From Sordaria brevicollis (lineage: Eukaryota > Ascomycota > Sordariomycetes > Sordariales > Sordariaceae), in contig JAUTDP010000006.1 of the NCBI GenBank assembly GCA_033439795.1, positions 558,001 through 622,000 on the forward strand: 64,000 bases of DNA, given 5' to 3'. A program made the translations under genes and the position numbers. Shown here piece after piece: positions 23,801-36,423 of this stretch (within the stretch, counting starts at the first letter, position 1; every line of letters starts with the position of its first letter). The notes under the pieces were generated by a model, which saw nothing but the letters and a program-made list of their open reading frames with translations, was not told the origin of the DNA and ran no database searches.

Positions 23801-26800
23801 ACATCTATCAGCGGAAGGAGAAGCTCTGCACTGACCTTTGCAGTGCAACCTGGACCTGTTCTTGCCCTCGTTTGACCGTTGATGATCTGTCTTGTACCTA
23901 CCTTACTAGCGGCTTCTCACCGGCACTCCTTCCCAATTTTCACCTGGAACACTGGGTGATCACCAGAACCCAGTCTGAGCTCATCCATTATGGCAGGCGC
24001 GAACGATCATGATCCTACTTTTTCCATCTTTTCGACTGTGCAAGTCGAAGCGACGACGTAAAGGGCAGGTGCGTTCTCTCCTTTGCTCGGCCCTGTCCTA
24101 GAACTCCAGCCAAGTACCATTACCTAGACCCAACTAGGAAAGGTACCAGAATTCGGCGAGTTCCTTCCTTTCATGTTCTTTTTTCCCTGGCATTTCTTCA
24201 TTTCCTCCCTCTGGGTCCACTATCTATTATCCTTGGTGCTTCAGGTTATGCACGTCTCTGTGCCTGGCTTTGATGAAATCCGCTTGTCTCGACCTGACCA
24301 AGGAAAGTTGCGCCGCAATACCTCTACTTCCTTGCACGAACTGAGAACCGCCCGTCATCGGAGTTCTGACCCTTGCGTAGGCTCTTCCTCGCAATGTCTG
24401 TCAAGACATCATATTCGAATCTCCTCATCAGCCGAACTTTGTCGCACCACGACCTCCACCCTTGAGAAATTAAGATTTTGACACTTGTTTATCCCACTCA
24501 ACCCCAATCACAGCACGTGCTGCCCCTGGCTTCCAGATCACGATCTCAACGGTCAACCCCGATGATAACTGCGCCATCGGTGTCAGAATGCGACCACCCT
24601 CCAAACCTGGAACGTCACTCGAACCATCAGCAACGCCCACGCTGGATCTTCAGATGTCAGCATCGGCCCGACGCGACAAGCCCCAAGAACCAGGCTTGAT
24701 ACACGCTCCCTCCATATGGTGTGTGACGCCATCTTCAGGATCCATGCGACTCCTCTGAAAAGAGGACCAGGACTCGAGCTGGAGGATGCTGACCAAGGCG
24801 ACTGCTCATCTTACCTAAGGCATGTGGAGGAGACACCGAGTTTGCGACTGTGCCACCACCTCAACCATGATGTGTGTACGCCTATGTCGCTTTATCTACC
24901 TGAGGTTCCATCATGGTCACCACAGCACGTTCCGACCCAGCGCTTTCAGCCTTCCGCTCGACCGTGACACATCAGATGGGCGTGGGAGGTATATATACGT
25001 GAGTGGCATAGGCAAGGGAAGCATGGGCCGGTGGTTCTCGAATACCACGGTACGCTGCTGGGCCTAGCAAGGGTAGGGTAACCGCCGAGAGCACCCCCCC
25101 TGGTGCAGCTAAAAAGAATCTTCTGAAAGGCTTCTAGCGTCTTGCGCTAACACTTGTCAGGGCAGCCATGACGTTCGCAGGGTTGATGGAACAGGCCTTT
25201 GTTCCACGAAAGCTTCCACGCAGTAGCTTTCGGTCTGTTCGCACATGGGGGGGGGGGGGGGGGTCTTTAAGGGACGTCGGGCCTCCTTTACGTATGTCGC
25301 CCCGTTCTTGCAAGGCATCGCAATACGCAAGAGATAGAGAGCCTGTCGAACCATTTCCGGACCATACTTCCCGTGCTTCGCGGTTTGAACATCGACCGAA
25401 CGTTGCGCTCCGTTATAGTGGCTGTGTTCGTCACTGATTTGCTCCAAGAGTGGTACTGGAAACGGCGCTATATCTGTAGCCCACATGGTTCTCCCCGTTC
25501 GGCACCATTACTCCTTTTGGAACTCCCCAGCGTACTGCTTGTGAGAACTGACCGAACAATGTGCTCAGATGTCTCTTGAAATCGCTACAACGGCGCCGCA
25601 CGTCCCTTTAGAGAAATGAAGGCCCACGGCATCATTACGGCGAGAGAGCCCGGTTGTCACCTCTTGCAACTCCATCACCTGTTAAATCAAGGGTAGCGAG
25701 TCCGAGAGCGGATATACGATTGCCTCGTTGGATCATGGACTCAGGCGCTCGGGACGGAGAAAGAGGCTACAAAAAAAGGTCTGTCTTGGCCAGTACGGCA
25801 CTTTGCAGACCGGCATGCCGTTCAGTCGGCCATCAGCGGCCACCGACAGCCTGGCAATTGGTACAACAATTTCGATTTTCGGTCGCGCTGTTGTTCAGCC
25901 AATTGGCATGATTCCAGTCCGTTCCGCTGACTTCAAACTCATGCGCTTCGCCTCGATTTCGCGTGCAGTAGGTATCATTCATGCGTCCCATTTCACCTAG
26001 CGAGCTAACTACATTTCACAGCGATTGCGAGACTACCGGGTCGCATCCAGAAGCATATTATGTTGTGAATTTGCTAGCGGGTCGTTGACTGCTACGACTC
26101 GTGGACTCGGTGTTTCTACACATTAATAGACATGATACGCTAACGCCGTAAACTACCACGCTTATCAATATCGATAACACGATTAGAGCGACAGGCCCAT
26201 GCTTCCTGGCTATCTGAACTGCAGCTACCGCCTGGCACCTATGTATGTACCGTCTTCAATACCCTGTTCATTAAAGGTGGTGATATAACCAGGCCTAGTT
26301 TACTGAGATCTCGCATTAGATGTTGAAAGGTACCCGATTGCACACAAGCCTACCGTATACATGTACGCCGCCCAAATAGGACATTTCCCATTAAACTGGT
26401 GAGTCTCAGTCTGCAACCTCATCACGTCGGGTACTACGCGTATAGTGTCACTAGGATGGGAACTGACAGCTCCTGTCACTTAGTATGCAACAGTCATTAC
26501 CACTGAACCATTACGCCGTGACCAGAAGGTTTGTGTCTATTCAGCCGATTCCAACGTTCCCGGTATTCCAAACCTTCCAGGTATTGCTATCAGGAGAAAT
26601 CTGGTCAGACCCATCATATCAAGATATTAAGCTAACTAATGCTGCGAAGATCAGGTACGTCGTCTAAGATGTCCCTTAGCCTCATATGCCGGTACCCGAC
26701 GTCACCTCGAGCCTGTTGCACAGTGATGAACGCCATCTCGTAATGGTGGGGAGGTCAGCTACCTTGCAGCCAACAATGTCTCGAAAGCTTCCGCCGAGTT

Positions 26801-29800
26801 CCTCCTCACCTTTCTTCGATGTCCATTAACCGATTCAAGGCACCGAGCTCCCAATCTAAATACACTACGAGACCAAAGAGCCAGATAAGTGTTTGTGGTT
26901 AACAAGCTTTTTTCACAAGCACTTCGTCAAGTATTGGTAATGGAGTATGCCCTCGCAGCTTTTCCTTCTTAAGCCTGTGTAACTAAGTTGCCCATGCAGT
27001 GTCCAAGTTTTGCAATAGGCCAACATTGAGAAGGGGGCTATCTCCTGCCGTTCAGATATTGGTGAGTTTATGCGGTCTTGCTTTATGCAGCATCTGAGTG
27101 TTTTCGTGGTATCCCATAACCTGGTAGGCTAAGGGCAGTTCGGCTCGTAACCCTATGATCCGTGTGGAATGCCTTAAAGCAAATGCTTCTAATCGGTGTG
27201 CCGCTCTTTTCTTCCCTCATTTGGCGTTCAGTTGTAGCCTCCGAAGGGTTACGGTAGGCTCAACAGATCACCAACAGTCCTGTTTGTACTGAACCAATAT
27301 ACCGTTTCATAGGTTCACACTTTATGGTTCTTTCCTCTCTCCAGTTCCTTTGCATTACTATCCGTCCATCCGAACCGAAAAAATAATAATACACTCTCTC
27401 CTGCTCTCCTCCCTCACCCCCATAGCGGTGATTCACTGCGGCCACCCGTATCTTCCGGTGTCAAACCCCACAGGTATTCCTCTATACAGAAGGAAGGTTG
27501 CCATAAAATACTGGTCGCGTTTTTGGGGGTTCACGAGACTTGAACCACCCCCAAAATGTGGCTCGAAGGATCGTCAAACATCATGAAAACTCGCTCCCTT
27601 GACGTGGGGTACACGGTTTGCTTTCTTCGAAGCCACAGACCATACGGTATAGGATTACGCTTTCAGTGAAGGTCAATCACAGCTGCCCGTATCGTCCGCC
27701 ACGGGTTCGACCGGCTTGACGGTCACAAAAACCCGCCCGCATGGATCGCAGTGCACGGGAACGCACAGGAAGGTTTCCAGATTTGTACGTCCGGTGTAGC
27801 ATCATGCCTGCAAAAGGCAGTACAGGCGTTTGCTTTATCCGCTTGGTAACGAATTTCTTCCCAATATCCAGAGACTGGTAGATATATGCAAGGACACACG
27901 TCACACAGCAAAATGAGGCTGTCACATATCTTTAAATCAAGCGGTGAACAGTGTCAGTCTCTCCTCATTTTTTTTTCTTTCTCGACCTACCGCTTTCATC
28001 AAGCACTTTGAATTTGTTCCACTACGCTTTGAGCTTCGCAAGTTTTATGAGTTTCCGATTCCGGATTAAGATCCCCGCGATCACGTTTCAGTCTGTACTC
28101 TTTCCATTCCTCAGTGGCACATTCAACTGTTTTTCTTCCCTTGAAGCTACCTGCAGAAAGATGAAAGCTGTTTTTGCAAGCCCGGTCGGAGCCACTCGCC
28201 GGTCCCGGTGGGAGTTAACATGACACACACACGTTTGATGTGACTGATCATATTTGAGATCTCTACTTCCCTACATCTTCAAACAACAGTTGTAGAATAC
28301 TACAGTATCACACCCACAAATACGCTTGCTTGACTGCACCACACCACCATACAATCGAAAGGACACCAATGTTTGGCGTTTGGCGTGTAGCTAGATACGC
28401 GTACCACACCCCGTTGTCCATCCAGTGGTTCAACCATGGTACGATACTGACATCTCAGCGCCCCATCCGTTGTTTCCGCCCGTTACGGCTCGCTCAACCA
28501 ACCCTACGACACTAGGACAGAGTACCTAACTTGTTACGACGCAACCACGAACGATGAACGTAGACAAAACGAAGGCGTACCTATACTACCGCAGTGAGGT
28601 ACGTAGTCGGCCCACATCCCATATGGTTGTCGCACATACATATCCTCATGCTGCTTCCTTCGCCCTCCCTACCTACTTGTTTTGCTTAGTCCTTCATTAG
28701 CAACGCGCTTCGAGAAAGAAACGTGATCTTATTTGACTGAGATGAAAGTTCTCTGAGCATCCTACCAAAAGAAGCTGGGTGACTTTCCTTACTCACCATT
28801 CCTGAGAGTTCCAACCTGTCGACGTTGGTTTTCACCACGCATTTCACAGTTGCCTCGAGACCTGTTTAGTTTAGTTTGGAACAAGATATTGAATCGTCAA
28901 GTAGAGAAGTTGGATCAACCGAAAGTGTTGTCAGCGTACGTAAAACGGTGAATTGGGTCACTGATGTTATAAAAAAACAAGTGTCAACAAATCTCTCTAG
29001 TTGACTTCGATGATGTAAAAAGAAATGTACCAATTCTTCATTATCGCCTTAACTTTTTTTCAAAACAATACAGTATGTCGCTTTCCTCACCAAACATTGA
29101 TTTCGGGTAAGAGAATGAGTACGTGTTAGGGGCGCTAGCAATTTCCAGACCTTATACATGAAATTCTCTTTCCATTCAGATTATCTGGTGGACCTAAGCC
29201 AATATTCAGGACAGATCCTGCTCTTCGCAGCATAATCCGTTAGTTAACCAATCATGACATCCACTACACCTTTTCCTCGTCCCAAATTTCAAGTTGCTCC
29301 TGCCACTTTCTTCCCTATTTTCCTTCGCTCCTTCCCTTTTAAGTCCACACCTTCGTCCTCTTACATTTTTTCTTCCAATGAATAAATTCCTTTAGGTCCT
29401 GAGGTGGCTGATAAGTGCCCTCGGTAGGTATCTTAAAGACATCTGCGTACAGCATGAACCTCGACGATCGAGACTCGAGCCAGGAAAAGTGAGGATAGAG
29501 TCAGCAAAAGAGAATAAAAAATATCATTCAGAAATGAGAAAGCGAAGCCTACAAGAAGAAACTGAATCTGAGAAAGTCTTCAAGCTGATGCTCAAACAAC
29601 AGAGGAAGAAAATCAAGGCGAACGGGAATACACGAGAAACGAGAGATTCAGAAAACAAGATAGAAAGAAATAAGGCGAAACCGACCATCAAGCACTCGAA
29701 GTATTAAATCAACCACTCAATTTACCTAGTTACCTATATTTATCGGTCGTTGGTCGTCGCCTACCTCTATCAAAAGTACCACGACTATTACCTACATTGT

Positions 29801-30748
29801 AGTCCCTACAGTGACTTCGACACAAACACAACAAGAGACGACCAACAAAAACTCCCAGAATGCCAGTCACTCGCAACATTCATAACCTGTTATGAGTGCT
29901 GCAATGCATCCTGAAGTCATTCTTAAAGTCATCAAGGGCTATATATCTTCCACTTCAAGCACCGGAAAGGTTCAAGCTATGTCAACCTATCTCGGTGTCT
30001 TCGTCGGCCATCGAGCCAAGCGAGAGAAGTAAACGGAAGTTCGTGTGTTGACTTGTATGTCGTGAACGTACAAATACTCGCTTGTTATGTCTTATTTGGT
30101 ATCTTCGCTTTTCCTTACAAGATGTATACTCTTTTCTCCTTTTCTTTATCCCATGCTTTTGGATTAACCTCTGTCCAGACCAAAGCCAACTACTAGAACA
30201 AATGCCATCCTAAACCATAATACAAAACTTCTGACGCTATAACACTTTTCTCGTGTACCAATCATGACGACGGTCGTCGGAGATCATCATTCACATACCA
30301 TCCCCATGACCTGCTTTTCATTTTTTTTTTTTTTTTTTTGGTATAAACATGGACCACCTTCGTTTGTGTCTTGCCTCATATCTTGGGTTACAATCGCCCG
30401 GCCTTGTTCCCGGGCTTGTGGGAGTCGGTTCGTGTCACCGGCGCAACGGCGCAGCGGCGCAGCACAGTAGTCGGCCCGGTCCAGGAAGATCATATCATGA
30501 CGACCAGGAGGGGTGGTCGAGGCTGAAACAACCCCCGATCTAAGGCCGTGGTTGGTCTTCCAAGAACCCAAGACAGGGTTGCCGGAGATGAGATAAGATA
30601 GAACAAGACGATAATGGCGATGGATGCAAGGTATGTATGTGCATGTATGTATACATCAAGAGTACAATAAATGAATGAGTGATAGTTGCCGCTGATTGAG
30701 TGAATTCAGGCAAGCGGCAAATGCCGACAACGGACTAGACTATATCAG
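20867..30748. other. About 10 kb without a recognisable gene
   Basis: Composition is near 50% GC and not RIP-mutated, yet no frame above about 190 codons or with a known motif appears on either strand. Simple tracts include a G run at 25,246-25,262, an imperfect hairpin at 27,521-27,556, and a T run near 30,321-30,340 downstream of vip1. Genes of many tiny exons or non-coding RNAs cannot be excluded by eye. Confidence 0.45.
27521..27556. repeat. Imperfect hairpin, GGGGGTTCA/TGAACCACCCCC
   Basis: TTTTGGGGGTTCA is followed by a short loop and TGAACCACCCCCAAAA, 13 pairs with a 2-base bulge. The inner sequence resembles a tRNA T-loop (GGTTCAAGTC on the minus strand), but no T-stem partner, anticodon arm or acceptor stem could be assembled. 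I therefore list it only as an inverted repeat. Confidence 0.45.
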
Positions 30749-33700
30749 TCAAGCCTGAGCCTTATCTTCAGGCTCCTTTGTATCTGCTGGCGATGCAACG
30801 GCAGACAAAGGTGGTTGGGCCTCCATTTCTGGCAGCGGCGAGACACCCCCTGAAGCTTCTGCTGAGTCTGTGACCGCAACAGATTCGGTATTACCGGCGG
30901 CGGCGTCGTCAGCTTCAACGGTCTGGGCATGGTGGTGGTCCTTCGGAATCTTAATCTCCAGGACATCAGACTGCTCATCCGTCTCAACGGTCGCAGCATC
31001 GGCATTATCGACGGCGGTTTCCTCGGTGTCAGCAGGCTTTACGGCCTCCTCAGGTTGTCCCTCCTTCGTTGGCTCCGTCGCAGGCGACGCCTCGGGTTCA
31101 GGATCGGCTTCAATGGCCTCATCAGTACCCTGCGGCTTCTCTTGGAATTGGAATGCATCAGATAGGTTGACCGCCAGGAAGGTCTTGGGCAGTTTCACTC
31201 TGAATAAGAACAACGGTCGTCAGCAACAGTCCTAGCAGTATTCGTTCTCATGCACTATGTGAGTGGGCTGATGACTTACTGATGGAACTTGGCCCTCAAC
31301 GTCTCAATGACCTTCATCCAGTCCGCGTGAGCCGTCAAGCTCCTGCGCGGGGCGCAACCAATGCAGTGCTTGCTATCAAGCTGGACATCCAACGGATCAA
31401 AGACGTGGCAGCCAGGGCTGATGGTGATCTTGATGCTGTAGTTAAAAACTGGATTGCCCTCCGCATCGGCTGGTGGGTCAGCTGGCATTTCGTACAGCTC
31501 GAAGGAGATCTGTGAGAGATAGTCAAGCTCAGGGATGGTGGCTCGCTTGATCTTGGTCTCAAGGCCGCCTTCCAGGATGCAGTTCAGCAGAGTATAAATG
31601 TGTGACTCCTTGGTGAAGTAGATAAAGGACTTGGCTTCATCTGAAGCCTGCATCTCCTCGAGGTCCTTAACTATCTCCTTAAGTAAGGGCAGGGAAGTCA
31701 GGAGGCCGATTTCAAGCTACAAAACGAGAAAACCGTTAGTCATGGACATAAACAAAGCAACTCCACTTTGGAGTACGGGGTGCTTCTCACCTTTTCGCTA
31801 TCCGAAATACCATACTCCTGCGGGCAAATAAAGTCAAAGAGGACCTTGGCTAGCTGGTACAGCTCCCGCAAAGGTTCAAAGCGAGCATCTGTCTTAGCCT
31901 TGGTTTGGCTATTTCCCCTGTGGAGGTGGAAATACCTCTCTGGCAGCTCAGATTCTGGACCAGGTCCAGGTCTGAAGCCGTGCAAGAATGACCGCCGGCG
32001 GAAGATGCGCTTAACGGTCTTCGAGTCAATCTTTTCTGCCAATGATGTTCCGCTCTCGGAATGCTTGGGGCCTTCATTGTCATTGCTCGAAACAGGAGAT
32101 GGTGACTTGACATCCTTGCCTCCATTAGTGGGAGCAAGGATACCGTAGTCCTCCTCAAGCATGGTCTTTGGTGGAGTGAACACCCATTCGAGGAATTGAC
32201 GATTGTGCAGGGCATCGAACTTCATGGTATCGTAAAGCTCCGAAATCTTGCTAGGGTCAACCTTTTCGCCGTCGCAGAACTCGGCGAACAGCTTCTCCCA
32301 ACGCTCCTTAAACAGCTCAGCGTCCTCACCACAGCACCATCTGGCCTGGATGCTGTTCACCGCGTTCACCTGTGATGAGCCGGTTGACGACAACGACGAG
32401 CCGGAAGTCTCACTGATCTTCTCCATACTAGGGTTGTTGATCGCATTGAGAGAGTTCACAGCACCGCTGTAAAGCTTGGCATAGTTGTGCTGCATGACCT
32501 TACGGTGGAAGTTCATGAGCTGAACCACGCGTGTCTGCACCTCGGACGGCTCAGGCATGTTTTCGGGCCAGGCAAACTGGGGCGGCCGTTCATTGCCCTT
32601 CCGCAGAAGACCCTTCAGCTTCTTCTTCACCTTGTCCATCTCGTCTTTGGCGGCGTTGGAGTCGTCCAGAAGGTCCTTGCGGATGGTGATAAAATCCGCA
32701 GGCAATTCCTTCTTCTTGCAGAAGCTAGCAGCCCAGATCTGTGCGCTAGTAACGACACGACGCTCACTGCTGCTGAAGACGTGGACCTCTTCCAGGACCT
32801 CACGGTTCATGAGACCAAGATCACTACGCATGCTCTCACCGAGTTCCTGTGCCTGGTACCGGGCGGAGTGTGTCGGCTCACCGCCCCACTTCACAATAAG
32901 CTGAAGTTTATCCAACACCAAGCTCTCCTCGGCAGCAGTGAACTTGGACATGGTAACGCCTGACAACGAATCGTGCCGTTTAGCTGGCCTCCTAGGCTTG
33001 GGCTCGCCGTCTTTGCCGACAAGGTCGCCCTCACCAGGTGCCGCATCCTCCTTCGCCTCTTCATCAACTTTCTCGCTCTCCTTGCCCTTGTCTTCCTTCT
33101 TGGGCTTGTCTTTCTTCCTGAACATTGGCTTGATCTGGACCTTGGTACCGGCCCATCCGCCCTTCTTGACAAGGACATTACGGAGTGATCTAAGCTTGAC
33201 AGGGTCTTCGATGCCAGCCTTCAGGGCTACATCGACAGCATCAAGAACGCTTGCCAGCGCCGGCTCACCAATAAGAAGAACCTCCTCCTGGTGTCCCTTG
33301 AGAAGCTGAATGAAGGGGTCCGTGTGGAAGGTGAACTTGTACTTCTGCTTGGGCGTACGATCAGCGTGGCGGATGACTGACACCACACCCTTGAGCTTCC
33401 AGCTAGGCTTAGGAGGAGGCGGTGGCGGCGTCTCCTCTTGCTCCTGCTCCTGCTCCTGTTCGGCAATGGCGATAGAAGCGAGTGAAGGAGTAGTGGGTAG
33501 CGTTGATGGCGCTGTGGGCGGTGCACTTTCTCCGTATTGGCTTGTGCGGGGGCTGCTCGGCTTGGTCGACAGCTTGGAGACGATCGAGGTTTCGGACTTG
33601 ACGTGAGGTGGTGCATCGTGCTGTTTGGAATCCGATCTCGGCTTGTCCAAGCTCGCCTTGCCCTGGGCTGCGGCCAGTGCGTTGAGTTCCTTCTCCTTGC

Positions 33701-36423
33701 TCATGAGGGCTGCACGAGCGGCAAGAGGATCCATTACCTCAGAGATGGCGGGCGAAGGGCACGGCGGAGTCATGCCGCCCCTGCGCTGCTTCTCCCGCAT
33801 AAACATTTCCCTGAGAATCTTGGCGCACTGGTTGTAGTAGTCCTCGTTGTCCTTGACGAAACTCCAGCCGTTCACGTCAATGACATAGCTCTTGCCTCCA
33901 GCGCGCAAGAAGTCGAAACCGCAAACGCATTGTCCAAAAGCAGTGCTGATTTTGCTGGCAATTTCCTTTTCCTCGTCGCTCAGTGCCGTGACATAGCGGA
34001 CTTCCTTTCCATGTGTATTCCTGCGCACGACGCCATCCACAACGGGTGACTTGCGAGTCTCCGCATGGCAGTATGTGGGTCCAACGGTATATGCCTTCAC
34101 GTCCTCGGCATTGTCAACCTGCATGAACTTTTCATAAATGAAACTCTCATCGGGCTGAGTGATGCATCTAGGCACGTTGAGATCTTCCACATATTCACTG
34201 CTCTTGTTGCCGATCTTGCGGAAAAGTTTCCTCGCACCACCGCCCGCATATGAGGGGAAGTAGATAATGATATTATGGTCTTCACCACTCGTGGGCTTCT
34301 CGACGAACGGCTTCTTGATCAGCGTTCCGTCCACAGAGAGAACGTCGCCGTTTTCGAGGAGCTCGATCTTGCGTGGCGCAACCTTCTTGGCGTGCTCTGG
34401 GTCCAGATTGGTCGGCTCAAAAGGTACACCGCTGACGTCCTTGATGAGCTTGCAGATATCGGGAGTTAGAAGAGGTGGTCCGCCGTCCCTGTTCACTTCT
34501 ATGCGCTGAGGGGTGGGGACACCAATGCGATCCAAAAGGCGAAGGCAAAGGCGACGGTCCCAGAGGATCTTTTGCATTGGGACATCGTTGACGCAGAAGG
34601 GCTTGCGCGCCTTGACGTAGGCGATGGCCTTTTCCAAGGGGAAACCATCGGAATAAAATGAAATTAGATAGTCGCACATGGGCCAGTTCTCGACCTCTGC
34701 AGTACCGCCAAGTTGTCAGTCAATGTTTCATCCGTCTATACCGAGCAATGGCTCAAGGGTGACGTACCTTCGTCAAGAATAACTTTATCGCCAAAAACAC
34801 ACACATCGAATTCGCCATTCTGGATCAGTCGGTTGAGAATATTTCTGCTAGGCTTGCTTCTCGCCTTGACATCCAAGGCGCACACACCAATGACTCCGTA
34901 GGGCGCAGGCTTGTGCTCTTCCTTTGGGGGCCGATGTTCATGCCCCGATACCACTCTTTCGCCATTGGGACTCTGACCTCCGCTAGCAGCGGTACTACCG
35001 CTGAATCTGCGCTTGGCTCTGCTCCTTGACCTGGGTGGGATCGCGCGCGGCGTCGGTGTTGCGGCATTAGCCACTGCAGTGTTCACTGGAGGTGGGACAC
35101 CATGGCCGTGAGCCTGTGAAGTATGGTGATGGTTTCCCCTGCTTTGGCCGTTCTTGAGCAGATCGCCCATCTGTGACGAATGCGATTCCCGCGGCGAGAG
35201 CTGGTGGGTGCCCGGTGCGCCTTGGCTTCCCGTCGTAACGGTTGTTGTCGAGACGCTGGGGTCCGCGGCCGGGGCGGTACCAGCGGGTGGGATGACTCCC
35301 GATTTGGAGGGAGCGGAAGAAGACATGAAGCCTGTTGCTACTCGAACGGGCCCGGTGGCGCCGCTGTTGCTGCCGGTTTCTGAACTGGGAACACCACGGG
35401 CCGAAGCCAACGAGTACATAGACGAGATACTCTTGCGCTTGTTGCTTTCCGCCTGGCTGTACTCGGAGCCAAAGAAGGACGAATTCCGGCGGCGAGAATG
35501 GTAGGGGTATTCGCGTTGGGTCGGGGTAGCGGGATTCTGAAGAGCCGGATCGGGCAGTTGGCGTTGCTGTTGAGGAGATTCGGGAACGGAGACGTTGCCG
35601 TTCGCGTTGCCAGTTCCGGGACGTAGACGCGGAGTTTCCGAGTCTTCAATGATAGCTGTTGTTGAACCGGATTTAGTATGTATCCTTGAAAAGCGACAGT
35701 GGAGACTCCGGGGTGGTGATGACTCTGACCTTGGTTCTGGCCGTTATCGCCGGCGGCAAATGCAAAATCTCGGGGAGAAAACAAGGGTGGAACCGCGGAG
35801 GCGCTGCCAAAGCTGCCGGGAACGTGTGCTCCACCACCCAAGTCCGAGTATCCTTGACTATTGTTTGCGTCGCTCCAGGCGTCCGAGATGAAGGAACGGA
35901 ACGAGTTGGACGATTCGCGGCGGCTGTGAAGCGATGTGCGCGGGCTCTTTAACGACGACGAAGCTTGCGGCAGAGCGATGGGCGGGGGCATAGACAAGTC
36001 GGCTCGATCAGCCCGGGCGTTGGTCTCGGTCGGTTCGACGTGCTTGCTCTTGCGGCTAGCGATGCTATTCGCAAAAGAAGATGCGAGACTCTGAGAGAGG
36101 GAGTGCGAGGTCCGCCTCGTTTTAGCCCCGACCCTCTGACCACCATTGCCGCTTCCATTGTTGATGGGGATGGCGCCGGGAACAGCGATGCCCGAGGAAG
36201 GAGTGCCCGCCATGTCTTCCGTCTCTTTGACAGGCGCGTCCAAGCCACCGGCTGCTTCTTCAGATGGTGTCGCGACAGGAATGCTGGGGTCTTGCCCTTG
36301 GTCTGGATGGGTGAAAGAGGAAGTTTCGGAGACGTAGGACGGCACACTGTCGGCGGACACTCTCGTATCTAGGGCAGGACGCTCCGCAGCTTTAAGGGAA
36401 TCGGATTCGAGATGTGCGTCCAT
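30749..36423 (-). CDS. vip1: Vip1/Asp1-type inositol pyrophosphate kinase-phosphatase
   Basis: This is a bifunctional PPIP5K enzyme: an ATP-grasp kinase makes 1-InsP7/InsP8, and a histidine-acid-phosphatase-like domain removes the phosphate. Five exons are inferred (36,423-35,730; 35,655-34,768; 34,696-31,791; 31,716-31,280; 31,199-30,749), total 1,791 residues. Introns are 74, 71, 74 and 80 bp with consistent phases. Residues 1-~480 are low-complexity, Ser/Pro-rich. The kinase domain starts near 483 ([19 protein letters not shown]) and includes [20 protein letters not shown] and the metal-binding [13 protein letters not shown]. The phosphatase motif [10 protein letters not shown] begins at residue 970, after a Glu-Gln repeat. 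An acidic C-terminal tail of ~110 residues is unusual. The first intron has a weak GTCAGA donor and was placed because the frame changes there. The gene is divergent from utp21. Confidence 0.93.

Noticed and set aside
25246..25262. Long G run as a possible G-quadruplex regulator
   Set aside because: A single homopolymer run with no gene nearby; may also be a sequencing artefact.
27521..27556. tRNA-like T-loop on the minus strand
   Set aside because: GGTTCAAGTC is present, but the flanking bases do not pair as a T-stem and no anticodon or acceptor stem can be built.
32487..34049. Plus-strand frames of 115-170 codons inside vip1
   Set aside because: They are shadows of the kinase and phosphatase exons on the opposite strand.
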